Source: Rubritepida sp.
GTDB lineage: Bacteria > Pseudomonadota > Alphaproteobacteria > Acetobacterales > Acetobacteraceae
Assembly: GCA_014376425.1 (NCBI GenBank)
Contig: JACMRO010000144.1
Span: 1 to 16,710, forward strand
DNA: 16,710 nucleotides
Reading direction: 5' to 3'
Shown here: one piece after another, positions 7,109 through 14,278 of the stretch
Layout: every line of letters begins with the position of its first letter
Position numbering within the stretch: the stretch's first letter is position 1
Notes under the pieces: model-generated
The model's input: only the letters and a program-made list of their open reading frames with translations
Databases searched by the model: none
What the model was told of the DNA's origin: nothing
Made by a program: the position numbers and the translations under genes

Positions 7109-7701
7109 CGGACGACGCGGCGCAGATCCGCGCCCTGATCGAGAACTGGGCGGTCTGGCGCGACGCGGGCGACTGGGCCCGCTTCGCGACATGCTGGCAC
7201 CCGGAGGGCCGGATGATGGCGACCTGGAAACAGGGCACCGCAGCCGAGTTCATCGAGGCGTCGATCGCGGGGTGGAATCGCGGTGTATCCATCCTGCATT
7301 TCCTAGGTGGGCATAGCGCCCAGATCGTGGGCGAGCGCGCCGTGGCGCAGACCAAGATGACCATCAGCCAGCGCGCCGAGGTCGATGGCGTGCTGGTCGA
7401 TGTCGTCTGCACCGGGCGCTTTTGGGACTTCGTGCAGCGCCACGATGGCGTATGGAAATTACTGCTGCGCCAGCCGATCTACGAGAAGGACCGGATGGAC
7501 CCGCTGGCACCCGATGCCAGGCTCTCGCTGGACGCGGCGTTGCTGGCTCGGTTCCCTGAAGGCTATCGCCACCTGGCCTATCTGCAGACCCGCATCGGCT
7601 ACACGGTGAAGGCCGACATGCCCGGGCTTCGGGGGCCGGCGGTGGAACGGCTGTACGCCGACGGGGCCGCCTGGCTCGCCGGCGGTGCGCTCGCGCGCTG
7701 A
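7105..7701 (+). CDS. SnoaL-like / NTF2-fold protein
   Basis: A GTG start at 7105 overlaps the nitroreductase stop (GTGA) and gives a 198-residue protein. An in-frame start further upstream would lie wholly inside the nitroreductase gene and is less likely. The N-terminal half, with LIENWAVWRDAGDWARFATCWHPEGRM and later FLGGHSAQIVGERAVAQTKM, has the cone-shaped SnoaL/NTF2-like pattern of small ligand-binding or catalytic domains. A further segment of about 70 residues after the fold (from MDPLAPDARLSLD) is characteristic of some longer members. No catalytic residue can be assigned. Coupling to the nitroreductase suggests both act on the same small molecule. Confidence 0.78.
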   Translation: MTDDAAQIRALIENWAVWRDAGDWARFATCWHPEGRMMATWKQGTAAEFIEASIAGWNRGVSILHFLGGHSAQIVGERAVAQTKMTISQRAEVDGVLVDVVCTGRFWDFVQRHDGVWKLLLRQPIYEKDRMDPLAPDARLSLDAALLARFPEGYRHLAYLQTRIGYTVKADMPGLRGPAVERLYADGAAWLAGGALAR

Positions 7702-7705
7702 CATG

Positions 7706-7737
7706 AAAAAAGCGCCGCCCGTTACCGGGCAGCGCTT
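7706..7737 (-). terminator. Strong intrinsic terminator of the histone-like gene, between convergent genes
   Basis: The stem runs from aagcgc (7710-7715) paired with gcgctt (7732-7737), a single C/A mismatch, and an inner gcccg/cgggc helix (7717-7721 with 7726-7730) around a TTAC loop. Six A residues at 7706-7711 become a T tract on the minus strand, directly after the stem. It begins about 23 nt after the stop of the minus-strand gene and only a few bases after the plus-strand stop at 7701. Plus-strand transcripts would also form the hairpin, followed by a poorer cttctt tract. Confidence 0.85.
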
Positions 7738-7760
7738 CTTCATCGCAGCAGCTTCGGGGA

Positions 7761-8297
7761 TCAGCCCGCGCTGTTGTCGGGGGCCGGGCCTGGGGCCTTG
7801 GACTTGCGCGGTGCCGCGGGCTTTTTGGCCGGCGCGGCTACCTTCTTCGGCGCAGCCTTGGGCGCTGCAGCTTTGGGCGTGGACTTGGCAGCGGGCTTGG
7901 GCGCGGCCTTCTTCGGCGCGGCCTTCGCGGCCGGCTTGGGTGCGGCCTTAGGTGCGGCCTTCGCTGCGGGCTTGGGCGCCGCCTTCTTCATCGCGGCTTT
8001 GGCCGGGGCAGCCGGCTTCTTCGCAGGTGCTGAAGCCTTCTTCGGCGCGGCCTTCGCGGGCGCGACCTTGGCCGGCGGGGCCTTCTTAGGCGCCGCGGCC
8101 TTGCCAGCGGGCTTCGACGCGGCGGCCTTGGCGGCAGGCTTCGACGCAGCGGCCTTGGCGGCAGGCTGCGGCGCGGGGGCCTTGGCGGTACCCTTCTTCG
8201 GCGCCGGCTTCTTCGCCGGGCCGGGCTTGCCTGCGGCCTTCTTCATCGCGGCCATCGCCATCGCTAGCGCCCGCGGCGTCACTTCGTTTTCGGTCAT
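7761..8297 (-). CDS. Histone H1-like Ala/Lys/Pro-rich DNA-binding protein
   Basis: The product is a 178-residue, highly basic low-complexity protein dominated by AAK, APK and KPAAK repeats, like the C-terminal tails of eukaryotic H1 and bacterial HctB/AlgP-type proteins. A short N-terminal part (MTENEVTPRALAMAMAAMKK) is the only non-repetitive segment, and the end PDNSAG is acidic/neutral. It probably binds DNA non-specifically by charge and contributes to nucleoid compaction; that is inferred from composition. The start is set by aagga (minus strand, about 9 nt upstream of the ATG), not by longer upstream frames. The coding sequence contains 27-bp tandem repeats (8110-8190) and other degenerate repeats, so length polymorphism between strains is likely. 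A good terminator follows. Confidence 0.8.
   Translation of the reverse strand: MTENEVTPRALAMAMAAMKKAAGKPGPAKKPAPKKGTAKAPAPQPAAKAAASKPAAKAAASKPAGKAAAPKKAPPAKVAPAKAAPKKASAPAKKPAAPAKAAMKKAAPKPAAKAAPKAAPKPAAKAAPKKAAPKPAAKSTPKAAAPKAAPKKVAAPAKKPAAPRKSKAPGPAPDNSAG
8110..8190. repeat. Three 27-bp tandem repeat units inside the histone-like gene
   Basis: Units at 8110-8136 and 8137-8163 are identical except for one base, and 8164-8190 is a degenerate third copy that keeps the gccttggcgg core. Each unit encodes nine residues of the type PAAKAAASK, so the period preserves frame. This fits expansion by slippage or recombination in a low-complexity tail. Confidence 0.8.
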
Positions 8298-8549
8298 GTG
8301 CTGGTCTCCTTGGATCATGCTGGTAGGGGCAAGGCGCCGCCCTGCAGGGCAACGTCGAAACGCGCGAAAGGCTGGAACGGTGGCATCGCGCCGCGCGGTG
8401 AAACGGCGATGCAAGGTGCTGCGGCGATGCGCCGGAGCACGAGGCCAGATTCGCATCGTGCTGAGTGGTGCGGCGTCTTTTTCGCCATCGCGCCCGACAT
8501 GCTGAGCTTGCCTTTCCATCGCACGCCGTCGCCGTGAAAGCCGATCCGC

Positions 8550-8561
8550 ATTCGCGCGAAT
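8550..8561. promoter_or_regulatory. 12-bp perfect palindrome upstream of the histone-like gene
   Basis: attcgcgcgaat equals its own reverse complement and lies about 27 bp downstream of the candidate -10 on the minus strand. It could be an operator for a dimeric repressor, but no known consensus is recognised. Confidence 0.3.
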
Positions 8562-8588
8562 CGCACGTCAACCGCGCGTGTCATTCAC

Positions 8589-8617
8589 GCTATCTGAATG
8601 CAGCACTTGCCTGTCAA
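8589..8617 (-). promoter_or_regulatory. Candidate sigma-70 promoter for the histone-like gene
   Basis: On the minus strand a consensus TTGACA (8617-8612) is followed after 17 bp by GATAGC (8594-8589), a 3-of-6 match to a -10 box. Such weak -10 elements are tolerated in alphaproteobacteria. It would give a leader of about 280 nt, which is long, so a nearer promoter is possible. Confidence 0.35.
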
Positions 8618-8676
8618 ACACTTTCGGACTTCGCGCACTGATTTTGTCCGCGCCGCCTGTTTCTTTCGCATCGCAA

Positions 8677-9807
8677 TCACCGCAAGCCGATGGCCGGCAC
8701 GGTGCGTTGTTCGAGCCCCACATAGTGCGAGAGCGGCCGGATCAGGCGGTTGTCGGCACCCTGTTCCAGCACGTGCGCGGCCCATCCGGTGATGCGGCTG
8801 CAGACGAAGATCGGCGTGAACATCGGGATGTCGAAGCCCATCAGGAAGTATGCGGGACCGGCCGGAAAATCGAGGTTGGGATGGATGTTCTTCTCCGCCA
8901 GCATCACGCGCGCCAGCACGGCGGACGTGTTCATCCAGCGCTTGTCGCCCACCACTTCCGCCATCACCTCGGCGTACTTCTTCATCGTCGGCACGCGGCT
9001 GTCGCCGTTCTTGTAGACGCGGTGGCCGAAGCCCATCACCAGCGCCTTGTGGTCGAAGCGCGCCCGCAGCCAGGCTTCCGCTTTCCCGGGCGAGGGGATC
9101 TCGCTCAGCATGTGCATCACCGCCTCATTGGCACCGCCATGCAGCGGGCCCTTGAGCGCCGCGATGCCGGCGGTGATCGCGCCGTGCATGTCAGCCATCG
9201 TGCTGGTGACGACGCGGGCGGCGAAGGTCGACGCGTTGAAGGTGTGCTCGGCGTAGAGGATCATCGAGACGTCGAAGGCGCGGATGACTTCGGCGGCGGG
9301 AACGCGGCCGAATACCATGTGGAAAAAGTTATCGCAGAACGGCAGCGTGGGGTCGGGCGCGATCGGCTCCAACCCTTTCGAGAGGCGGTTCGATGCGGCG
9401 ACAGCGGTGGGCGCCATGGCGAAGATGCGCATCGCCTTGCGCCGCTGCGCCGCATCCGACACATCGGCCGCCTCGGCATCCTCCAGCCCCATGAAGGAAA
9501 TGGCGGTGCGGATCATGTCCATCGGGTGCGCGCCGTGGGGGAATTCCCGCAGCACCCGCAGCAGCCCGGGGCCCAGCCCCCGCTGCGCCCGCTCCTCGGC
9601 CTGGAAGGCGGCCAGCTGCACCGCGTCGGGCAGCTCGCCATGCCAGAGCAGGTAGGCGACTTCCTCGAAGCTGGAATTCTCGCACAGGTCCTGCACCGCG
9701 TAGCCACGATAGGTGAGGCTGTTGGTCTCGGGCATTACCTTCGAGACGGACGAATCATCGGCATAGACGCCGACCAGGCCCTTACGGACTTCGATGGGCT
9801 CGCTCAT
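8677..9807 (-). CDS. prpC: 2-methylcitrate synthase / citrate synthase
   Basis: The product is a 376-residue cytosolic enzyme condensing propionyl-CoA (or acetyl-CoA) with oxaloacetate. The N-terminal KGLVGVYADDSSVSKV (9-24) and TNSLTYRGYAVQDL (28-41) motifs and the compact length match the methylcitrate-synthase/short citrate-synthase group. Active-site residues are in place: His188 (AEHTFNAST), His223 (GPLHGGANE), His262 (GFGHRVYK) and catalytic Asp313 (NLDFPAG). A gggagga ribosome-binding site lies about 6 nt before the ATG. The neighbouring prpD gene on the same strand upstream supports the propionate role. Activity with acetyl-CoA as well is common in this family, so a citrate synthase role cannot be excluded. 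Confidence 0.88.
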   Translation of the reverse strand: MSEPIEVRKGLVGVYADDSSVSKVMPETNSLTYRGYAVQDLCENSSFEEVAYLLWHGELPDAVQLAAFQAEERAQRGLGPGLLRVLREFPHGAHPMDMIRTAISFMGLEDAEAADVSDAAQRRKAMRIFAMAPTAVAASNRLSKGLEPIAPDPTLPFCDNFFHMVFGRVPAAEVIRAFDVSMILYAEHTFNASTFAARVVTSTMADMHGAITAGIAALKGPLHGGANEAVMHMLSEIPSPGKAEAWLRARFDHKALVMGFGHRVYKNGDSRVPTMKKYAEVMAEVVGDKRWMNTSAVLARVMLAEKNIHPNLDFPAGPAYFLMGFDIPMFTPIFVCSRITGWAAHVLEQGADNRLIRPLSHYVGLEQRTVPAIGLR

Positions 9808-9919
9808 GGCTTTCCTCCCGGTGTTTCTTTCGGGTGCAGTCTAGAGCGGCGAAGGGGGAGGGCAATCGGGCTCGTCGGATGCCCTGCGATAGCCCGAGCC
9901 TGACATGACGATTAATTGC

Positions 9920-9956
9920 AACGTTGGGCCGAAACTTAGTTTTTGGCCTTAGCGTT
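9920..9956. promoter_or_regulatory. Interrupted dyad in an AT-richer segment upstream of prpC
   Basis: Nested complementary blocks are readable as AACG, GGCC, AAAC on the left and GTTT, GGCC, CGTT on the right, separated by small unequal bulges around a TTA centre. The stretch from about 9905 to 9970 is the most AT-rich in this part of the window and lies between the prpC start (9807, minus strand) and a small plus-strand frame (from 9985). It may hold the prpC promoter and an operator; no consensus -10/-35 pair is clear. Confidence 0.4.
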
Positions 9957-9984
9957 GTTTGTTAAGCCAATGGATCCCCCCGCC

Positions 9985-10296
9985 ATGCGCCTGACCCTGA
10001 CGACGCTAATGTTGATGACGATGCTGGGCGCGGGCCATAACGCCCGCGCCGAGGACAGGACCGATTTCGACGCAGTGGCTGAGTTGCCTGCGGCCCGGGT
10101 GATTTGCCTGGGCGAGGCGGCGTTGCCAGAGATGTTGCGCTTTGCTTTCCAGCCGGAGCCGGAAGGCGATGGCCGGCCTGAGATCGTCCGGGTGGCCGAT
10201 ACCCGGCGCGGCTCCCGCCCCCCGGCTGCGCAGGCCCGCCCGGCATTGCGGCAACCTGGCCTGCCTTTGCTGCGGCTGCCCTGTATCCGGGGCTAG
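9985..10296 (+). CDS. Small hypothetical protein with possible signal peptide
   Basis: A 103-residue frame begins with MRLTLTTLMLMTMLGAGHNARAED, which reads as a Sec signal peptide with a possible cleavage site after NARA. An alternative in-frame ATG exists at 9970. The following part (FDAVAELPAARVICLGEAALPEML) has a normal amino-acid mix, but the last 35 residues are Arg/Pro-rich and look less natural, as if the frame were decayed or shifted. No good ribosome-binding site is visible and no family is recognised. Its TAG shares the CTAG at 10293-10296 with the convergent prpD stop. It could be a real small periplasmic protein, a gene remnant or chance. Confidence 0.35.
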   Translation: MRLTLTTLMLMTMLGAGHNARAEDRTDFDAVAELPAARVICLGEAALPEMLRFAFQPEPEGDGRPEIVRVADTRRGSRPPAAQARPALRQPGLPLLRLPCIRG

Positions 10297-11834
10297 AAAA
10301 TGCCCGGCTTGGCATCCAGCAGGGCGCCGCGCGGCAGCGACACGTTGAGCTGCCCCATTTCGCCCGCACCGAGCGCCGCCAGGTTCTCCGCCGCTTCCAG
10401 AAACCGCGTGGATTCCTTGGGCGTGATGATGCCGTCGGTCATGATGCGGAACTTGTTGACGTACTGCTCGCGGGCGAACGGCCGGGCGCCGCGCGGGTGA
10501 GCATTGGCCACGGCCATCTCGTCGACCAGCGTGCTGCCATCCCGCATCACGATCTCGACCCTGCCGCCGAAAGCCAGCGTGTCCGGGTCGCGCGAGTGAT
10601 AGCGCTCGGTCCACTCCGGCGCCTCACGCGTTTCGATCTTCTGCCACAGCGCCACCGTGTCGCGCCTCGCCGCGCGCTTGGGCGCGTAGCTGTCAACATG
10701 GTGCCAGCACCCGTCCTGCAGGGCGACGGCGAAGATGTACATGATGGAATGGTCGAGCGTCTCCCGGCTCGCCTTCGGGTCCATCTTCTGCGGGTCCTGC
10801 GCGCCGGTGCCGATCACGTAGTGGGTGTGGTGGCTGGTGTGGATGATGACCTTCTCGATGGTATTGAGGTCGGCCACCTGCTCACGCATGCGGAAGGCCA
10901 GGTCGATCAGCGCCTGGGACTGGTACTCGGCCGAATGCTCCTTGGTGTAGCTGTCCAGGATGGCGCGCTTGGCCTCGCCGACGCCAGGCAGCGGCACGTG
11001 GTAGTAGACCGGGTCGAACACCGTCTTGCGGCCGCGGCTGTCGGCCTGGGTGCGGCCTGACAGCACCCAGCCGATCACGCTGTCCTCACCCTCGTAGATC
11101 GGCGAAGGAGCGCCTTCCCCGCGCATACAACGGTCCACCGCCTCGATCGCCAGTTTGCCGGCATGGGCGGGAGCGTAGGCCTTCCAGGAGGAGATCTCGC
11201 CCTTACGAGACTGCCGGAACGAGATGGAGGTGTGCAGCGCCTGCTGGATGGACTGGAAGATCACCTCCTGCTTGAGGGAGAGCAGGGTGCCGATCCCCGC
11301 CGCCGCGGCGGGGCAGAGATGCGCGATGTGGTCAACGCGGTGCTCATGCAGGCAGATCGCGCGCACCAGGTCGATATGCAGCTCGTAGCCGGTGGCCGCG
11401 CCGCGCAGGAAGTCGCGGCCGGACCGGCCCATGGCCTGCGCCACCGCAAGGATCGGCGGGATGTTGTCGCCGGGGTGCGAGTAGTCCGCGGCCAGGAAGG
11501 TGTCGTGCATGTCCAGCTCACGCACCGCGGTGCCGTTTGCCCAGGCCGCCCATTCGGGGCTGACGGTGGAACCCGTCGGCATGCCGAACACCGACGCGCC
11601 GCCGGCCTTCTTGGCGTGCCCCAGCGCCATGCCGCGGGCGGAGACGACGGGGCGGCGATTGACCGAGGCGATGGCGACCGCGGCGTTGTCGATCACCCGG
11701 TTGATGATCATCGCCGCCACGTCCTTCTGGACCCCCACCCGGTCGGTGGCGACACCGGCCATCTTCCAGGCCAACTGGTCCTCGCGCTTGAGCAGCGCGC
11801 GGGATGGGTGGACCTTGACGTCGTGCATGATCAT
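10293..11834 (-). CDS. prpD: MmgE/PrpD family 2-methylcitrate dehydratase
   Basis: The product is a 513-residue cytosolic, cofactor-independent dehydratase. PrpD removes water from 2-methylcitrate to give 2-methyl-cis-aconitate in propionate catabolism. The hallmark LDMHDTFLAADYSHPGDN (107-124) is present, as are the N-terminal AMIINRVIDNAAVAIAS helix (41-57) and the HLCPAAAAGIG region. The start at 11834 is chosen because gagg lies 9 nt upstream on the minus strand; an ATG at 11828 is an alternative. It precedes prpC in transcription order, but the two are about 490 bp apart rather than tightly linked. The divergent hydantoinase operon begins 135 bp away. MmgE/PrpD members also act on other substrates, so the exact assignment rests on the motif and the prpC neighbour. 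Confidence 0.88.
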   Translation of the reverse strand: MIMHDVKVHPSRALLKREDQLAWKMAGVATDRVGVQKDVAAMIINRVIDNAAVAIASVNRRPVVSARGMALGHAKKAGGASVFGMPTGSTVSPEWAAWANGTAVRELDMHDTFLAADYSHPGDNIPPILAVAQAMGRSGRDFLRGAATGYELHIDLVRAICLHEHRVDHIAHLCPAAAAGIGTLLSLKQEVIFQSIQQALHTSISFRQSRKGEISSWKAYAPAHAGKLAIEAVDRCMRGEGAPSPIYEGEDSVIGWVLSGRTQADSRGRKTVFDPVYYHVPLPGVGEAKRAILDSYTKEHSAEYQSQALIDLAFRMREQVADLNTIEKVIIHTSHHTHYVIGTGAQDPQKMDPKASRETLDHSIMYIFAVALQDGCWHHVDSYAPKRAARRDTVALWQKIETREAPEWTERYHSRDPDTLAFGGRVEIVMRDGSTLVDEMAVANAHPRGARPFAREQYVNKFRIMTDGIITPKESTRFLEAAENLAALGAGEMGQLNVSLPRGALLDAKPGIF

Positions 11835-11969
11835 GGCGCGGTTCCTCGCATCGTTACGCAAAGCTGTAGCGGCGCCGCGCACGGCTTGGAAGTGCTGCCC
11901 CGCGGCGGCGTGATTTACAGCCCCGCCCGCCCATGCCTGACTGCCCACTCCACGACCGTAGAGGCCACG
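11835..11969. promoter_or_regulatory. Divergent promoter region between prpD and the hydantoinase operon
   Basis: This 135-bp gap separates two diverging genes and must contain both start regions unless transcripts begin elsewhere. It includes the gagg ribosome-binding sites for each gene (for the plus gene at 11961-11964, 5 nt before ATG). No clear -35/-10 pair or inverted repeat operator stands out. Confidence 0.45.
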
Positions 11970-13340
11970 ATGCAGTTCGACCGGGTGATCAAGGGTGATA
12001 TCGTGCTGCCGGAGGGCGTGCTGGAACGCGGCTACGTCGCCATTCGTGGCGAGACCATCGCGGCCATCGGTCAGGGTGTGGCGCCGCTGGCGGACGAGAC
12101 CACCGACCACACTGGCATGCTGATCCTGCCCGGCCTGGTCGACGGCCACATGCATACCGGCAGCGCGGTGGGCTGGCCGGGCATCGAGGGCGCTTCGATG
12201 TCGGCCGCCGCCGGTGGCGTCACCACCTGCGTGGACATGCCCTATGACGTGCCGCGCGCCACCACCGATGCGGCTATTTTCGCCGAGAAGGTGGGCTGGG
12301 TGAACCGCACCAGCCATGTCGACATGGCGCTGTATGGCACCATCACCAAGCACGATGGCGTGGATGCCATCCCCGGCCTGGCGGCGGCGGGGGCCTGCAG
12401 TTTCAAGCTATCCACCTATGAGTACGACGCGACGCGCTTCCCGCGCATCGACAACACGACAATGGTCGCGGCCTTCCGCGAAATCGCGAAGACCGGCCTG
12501 ATGGTCGCCATCCACAACGAGGACCAGGAGATCGTCGAGGGCGCCATCGCCGCTGCCCGCGCGACGGGGCGCACGGACCCCATCATGCACGCCCGAACCC
12601 GCCCGCCGCTATGCGAAACGATGGCGGATTTGGCGATCTTCGAGATGGCGCTGGAAACCGGCGCGCATGTCCACATCGCGCATTCGTCGCTGGCCCGCGG
12701 GCTGGAACTGGCTGAGATGTTTCGTGCCCAGGGGGCCCGCGCCAGTGGCGAGGTCTGCATCCAGTACCTGTGCATGACCGAGGATGACCTGGTGCGGCTA
12801 CAGGGCTTCGGCAAATGCAACCCGCCCTTCCGCACCGCGGCCGAGGTCGAGCGGATGTGGGACGTGCTGCGCGCCGGCAAGATCGCCTATGTCAGCACCG
12901 ACCACGCGCCTTGGGACCGCGTGCGCAAGGAGTATCACGGCGACATCTTCGCCTGCGGCGCCGGGCTGACGGGGATGCAAAGCTTCGCGCCGCTGATGGC
13001 CACGCTGCTGGAAAAGCGGGGACTGCCGATCACCGTGATGGCGTCGCTTTGCGCTGAACGGCCGGCGCGCTTCCACGGGCTGTGGCCGAAGAAGGGTGCC
13101 ATCCGGGTGGGCTTCGACGCCGATCTGTGCGTGCTCGAACGCGGCGAATTCACCTTCGACGAGGCAACGATCCAGGACCGCGAGGGCGCCAGATGGTCGC
13201 CCTATCATGGCCGCGCGATGAGCGCCCGGGTGGCGGCGACCTGGTTGCGCGGCAACTGCATCTGGGACGGGAGCGTGGTGCGGGCGCGGCCGGGCACCGG
13301 GCAGTTTGTGCCGCGCCAGGGCGGCGGGTTCTTCGCATGA
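11970..13340 (+). CDS. Cyclic amidohydrolase, allantoinase/hydantoinase-like
   Basis: The product is a 456-residue binuclear-metal amidohydrolase of the dihydroorotase/allantoinase/dihydropyrimidinase group, which hydrolyses cyclic amides such as hydantoins, allantoin and dihydropyrimidines. Metal-ligand motifs are visible: His60-x-His62 in GLVDGHMHT, a candidate carbamylated Lys146 in CSFKLSTYEY, His182 in AIHNEDQ, His235/His238 in HVHIAHSS, and Asp311 in VSTDHAPW. The SAAAGGVTTCVDMPYDVPRATT stretch resembles allantoinases more than classical D-hydantoinases. The C-terminal GAIRVGFDADLCVLE small beta domain is intact. It overlaps the first carbamoylase gene by 4 bp, which argues for release of an N-carbamoyl acid by this enzyme. 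True substrate unknown. Confidence 0.85.
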   Translation: MQFDRVIKGDIVLPEGVLERGYVAIRGETIAAIGQGVAPLADETTDHTGMLILPGLVDGHMHTGSAVGWPGIEGASMSAAAGGVTTCVDMPYDVPRATTDAAIFAEKVGWVNRTSHVDMALYGTITKHDGVDAIPGLAAAGACSFKLSTYEYDATRFPRIDNTTMVAAFREIAKTGLMVAIHNEDQEIVEGAIAAARATGRTDPIMHARTRPPLCETMADLAIFEMALETGAHVHIAHSSLARGLELAEMFRAQGARASGEVCIQYLCMTEDDLVRLQGFGKCNPPFRTAAEVERMWDVLRAGKIAYVSTDHAPWDRVRKEYHGDIFACGAGLTGMQSFAPLMATLLEKRGLPITVMASLCAERPARFHGLWPKKGAIRVGFDADLCVLERGEFTFDEATIQDREGARWSPYHGRAMSARVAATWLRGNCIWDGSVVRARPGTGQFVPRQGGGFFA

Positions 13341-14278
13341 GCCTCGTTGTCGCCGGTGCACAGACCGGCCCGATCCAGCGTGCGGACAGCCGGGCCGGCA
13401 CGCTGGACCGGCTGATCGCGCTGCTCGAACAAGCCGCCCGCGCCGGCGCGCAGCTGGTGGTCTTCCCCGAGCTGGCGCTGACCACCTTCTTTCCGCGCTG
13501 GCTGTTGGAGGGCGCCGAACTCGATGCGTTCTACGAGCGCGAGATGCCCGGGCCGGCCACGCAGCGGCTGTTCGATCGCGCGCGGGAGCTGCGCGTGGGC
13601 TTCTACCTAGGCTACGCGGAGCTGACGCCGGACGGGCACCGTTTCAACACCGCCATCACGGTCGGGCCGGATGGCGCGGTGCTGGGCAAGTATCGCAAAG
13701 TGCACTTGCCCGGCTCGGCCGAGCCACGCCCGGCGCAATCGCATCAGCAGCTGGAGAAGCGCTATTTCGAGTATGGCGATGGCGGCTTCCAGGCCTTTCG
13801 TGGCGCGGCCGCATGGGGCGCGCCGGTGATGGGCATGCTGATCTGCAACGACCGCCGCTGGCCGGAGGCCTGGCGCTGCTACGCCCTGCAGGGAACAGAG
13901 CTGATGGTGCTGGGCTACAATTCCGCGGCCTACGACCCCAATGGCGGCAATGCGGAGGACCTGCAGATCCGCACTTTTCATTCCATTCTCTCGGCCCAGG
14001 CAAACGCCTATTTCAACGCGACCTTCGCCGTGGCCGTGGCCAAGGCCGGCGTGGAGGATGGCGCGGGGCTGATCGGCGGCAGCGTGATCGTGGACCCCAA
14101 CGGCATGATCCTGGCGCAGGCGGCCACGCTGGATGATGAAGTGATCGTCGCCGAGTGCGACTTCGGTAGGATCGCGCAGGGGCGCGGGCCGGGGAAAATC
14201 TTCGATTTTGGTTTCCACCGGCGGCCACAGCATTACACGCGCATCGTCGAGCAGACCGGTATCGAGGTGATCCCATGA
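13337..14278 (+). CDS. N-carbamoyl-D-amino-acid amidohydrolase-like nitrilase (paralogue 1, divergent pocket)
   Basis: The product is a 313-residue member of the nitrilase superfamily, which removes the carbamoyl group from N-carbamoyl amino acids, giving amino acid, CO2 and ammonia. The catalytic triad is readable as Glu45 (FPELALTTFFP), Lys121 (GKYRKVHLPG) and Cys170 (LICNDRRWPEAWR). The adjacent Arg173/Arg174, which bind the substrate carboxylate in the Agrobacterium enzyme, are kept. Differences from the canonical enzyme: the His before LEKRYFE is Gln138, HLPGH is HLPGS, and the GYNTP loop is GYNSA (195-197). It starts by a 4-bp ATGA overlap with the amidohydrolase and ends with another overlap. 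It may prefer a different carbamoyl substrate from its neighbour. Confidence 0.85.
   Translation: MSLVVAGAQTGPIQRADSRAGTLDRLIALLEQAARAGAQLVVFPELALTTFFPRWLLEGAELDAFYEREMPGPATQRLFDRARELRVGFYLGYAELTPDGHRFNTAITVGPDGAVLGKYRKVHLPGSAEPRPAQSHQQLEKRYFEYGDGGFQAFRGAAAWGAPVMGMLICNDRRWPEAWRCYALQGTELMVLGYNSAAYDPNGGNAEDLQIRTFHSILSAQANAYFNATFAVAVAKAGVEDGAGLIGGSVIVDPNGMILAQAATLDDEVIVAECDFGRIAQGRGPGKIFDFGFHRRPQHYTRIVEQTGIEVIP

Larger units (their letters stand above)
8298..8676. other. 379-bp intergenic region upstream of the histone-like gene
   Basis: No convincing gene is seen here. Short frames exist on both strands but lack supporting features. The region holds a perfect TTGACA on the minus strand with a weak -10 (see 8589-8617), a 12-bp perfect palindrome attcgcgcgaat (8550-8561) followed by a GAATC site of the GANTC type, and a GC-rich stretch leading to the histone-like ribosome-binding site. 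No obvious intrinsic terminator follows the citrate synthase stop at 8677. Confidence 0.5.

Noticed and set aside
8110..8190. Regular repeats suggesting a CRISPR-like array
   Set aside because: The units are directly adjacent with no spacers, have a 27-bp in-frame period, and encode nine-residue protein repeats.
7774..8505. Plus-strand frame rich in Gly, Ala and Phe, looking like a membrane or PE/PPE-type protein
   Set aside because: It is the antisense reading of the Lys/Ala repeats of the histone-like gene, which has a ribosome-binding site and a terminator on the minus strand.
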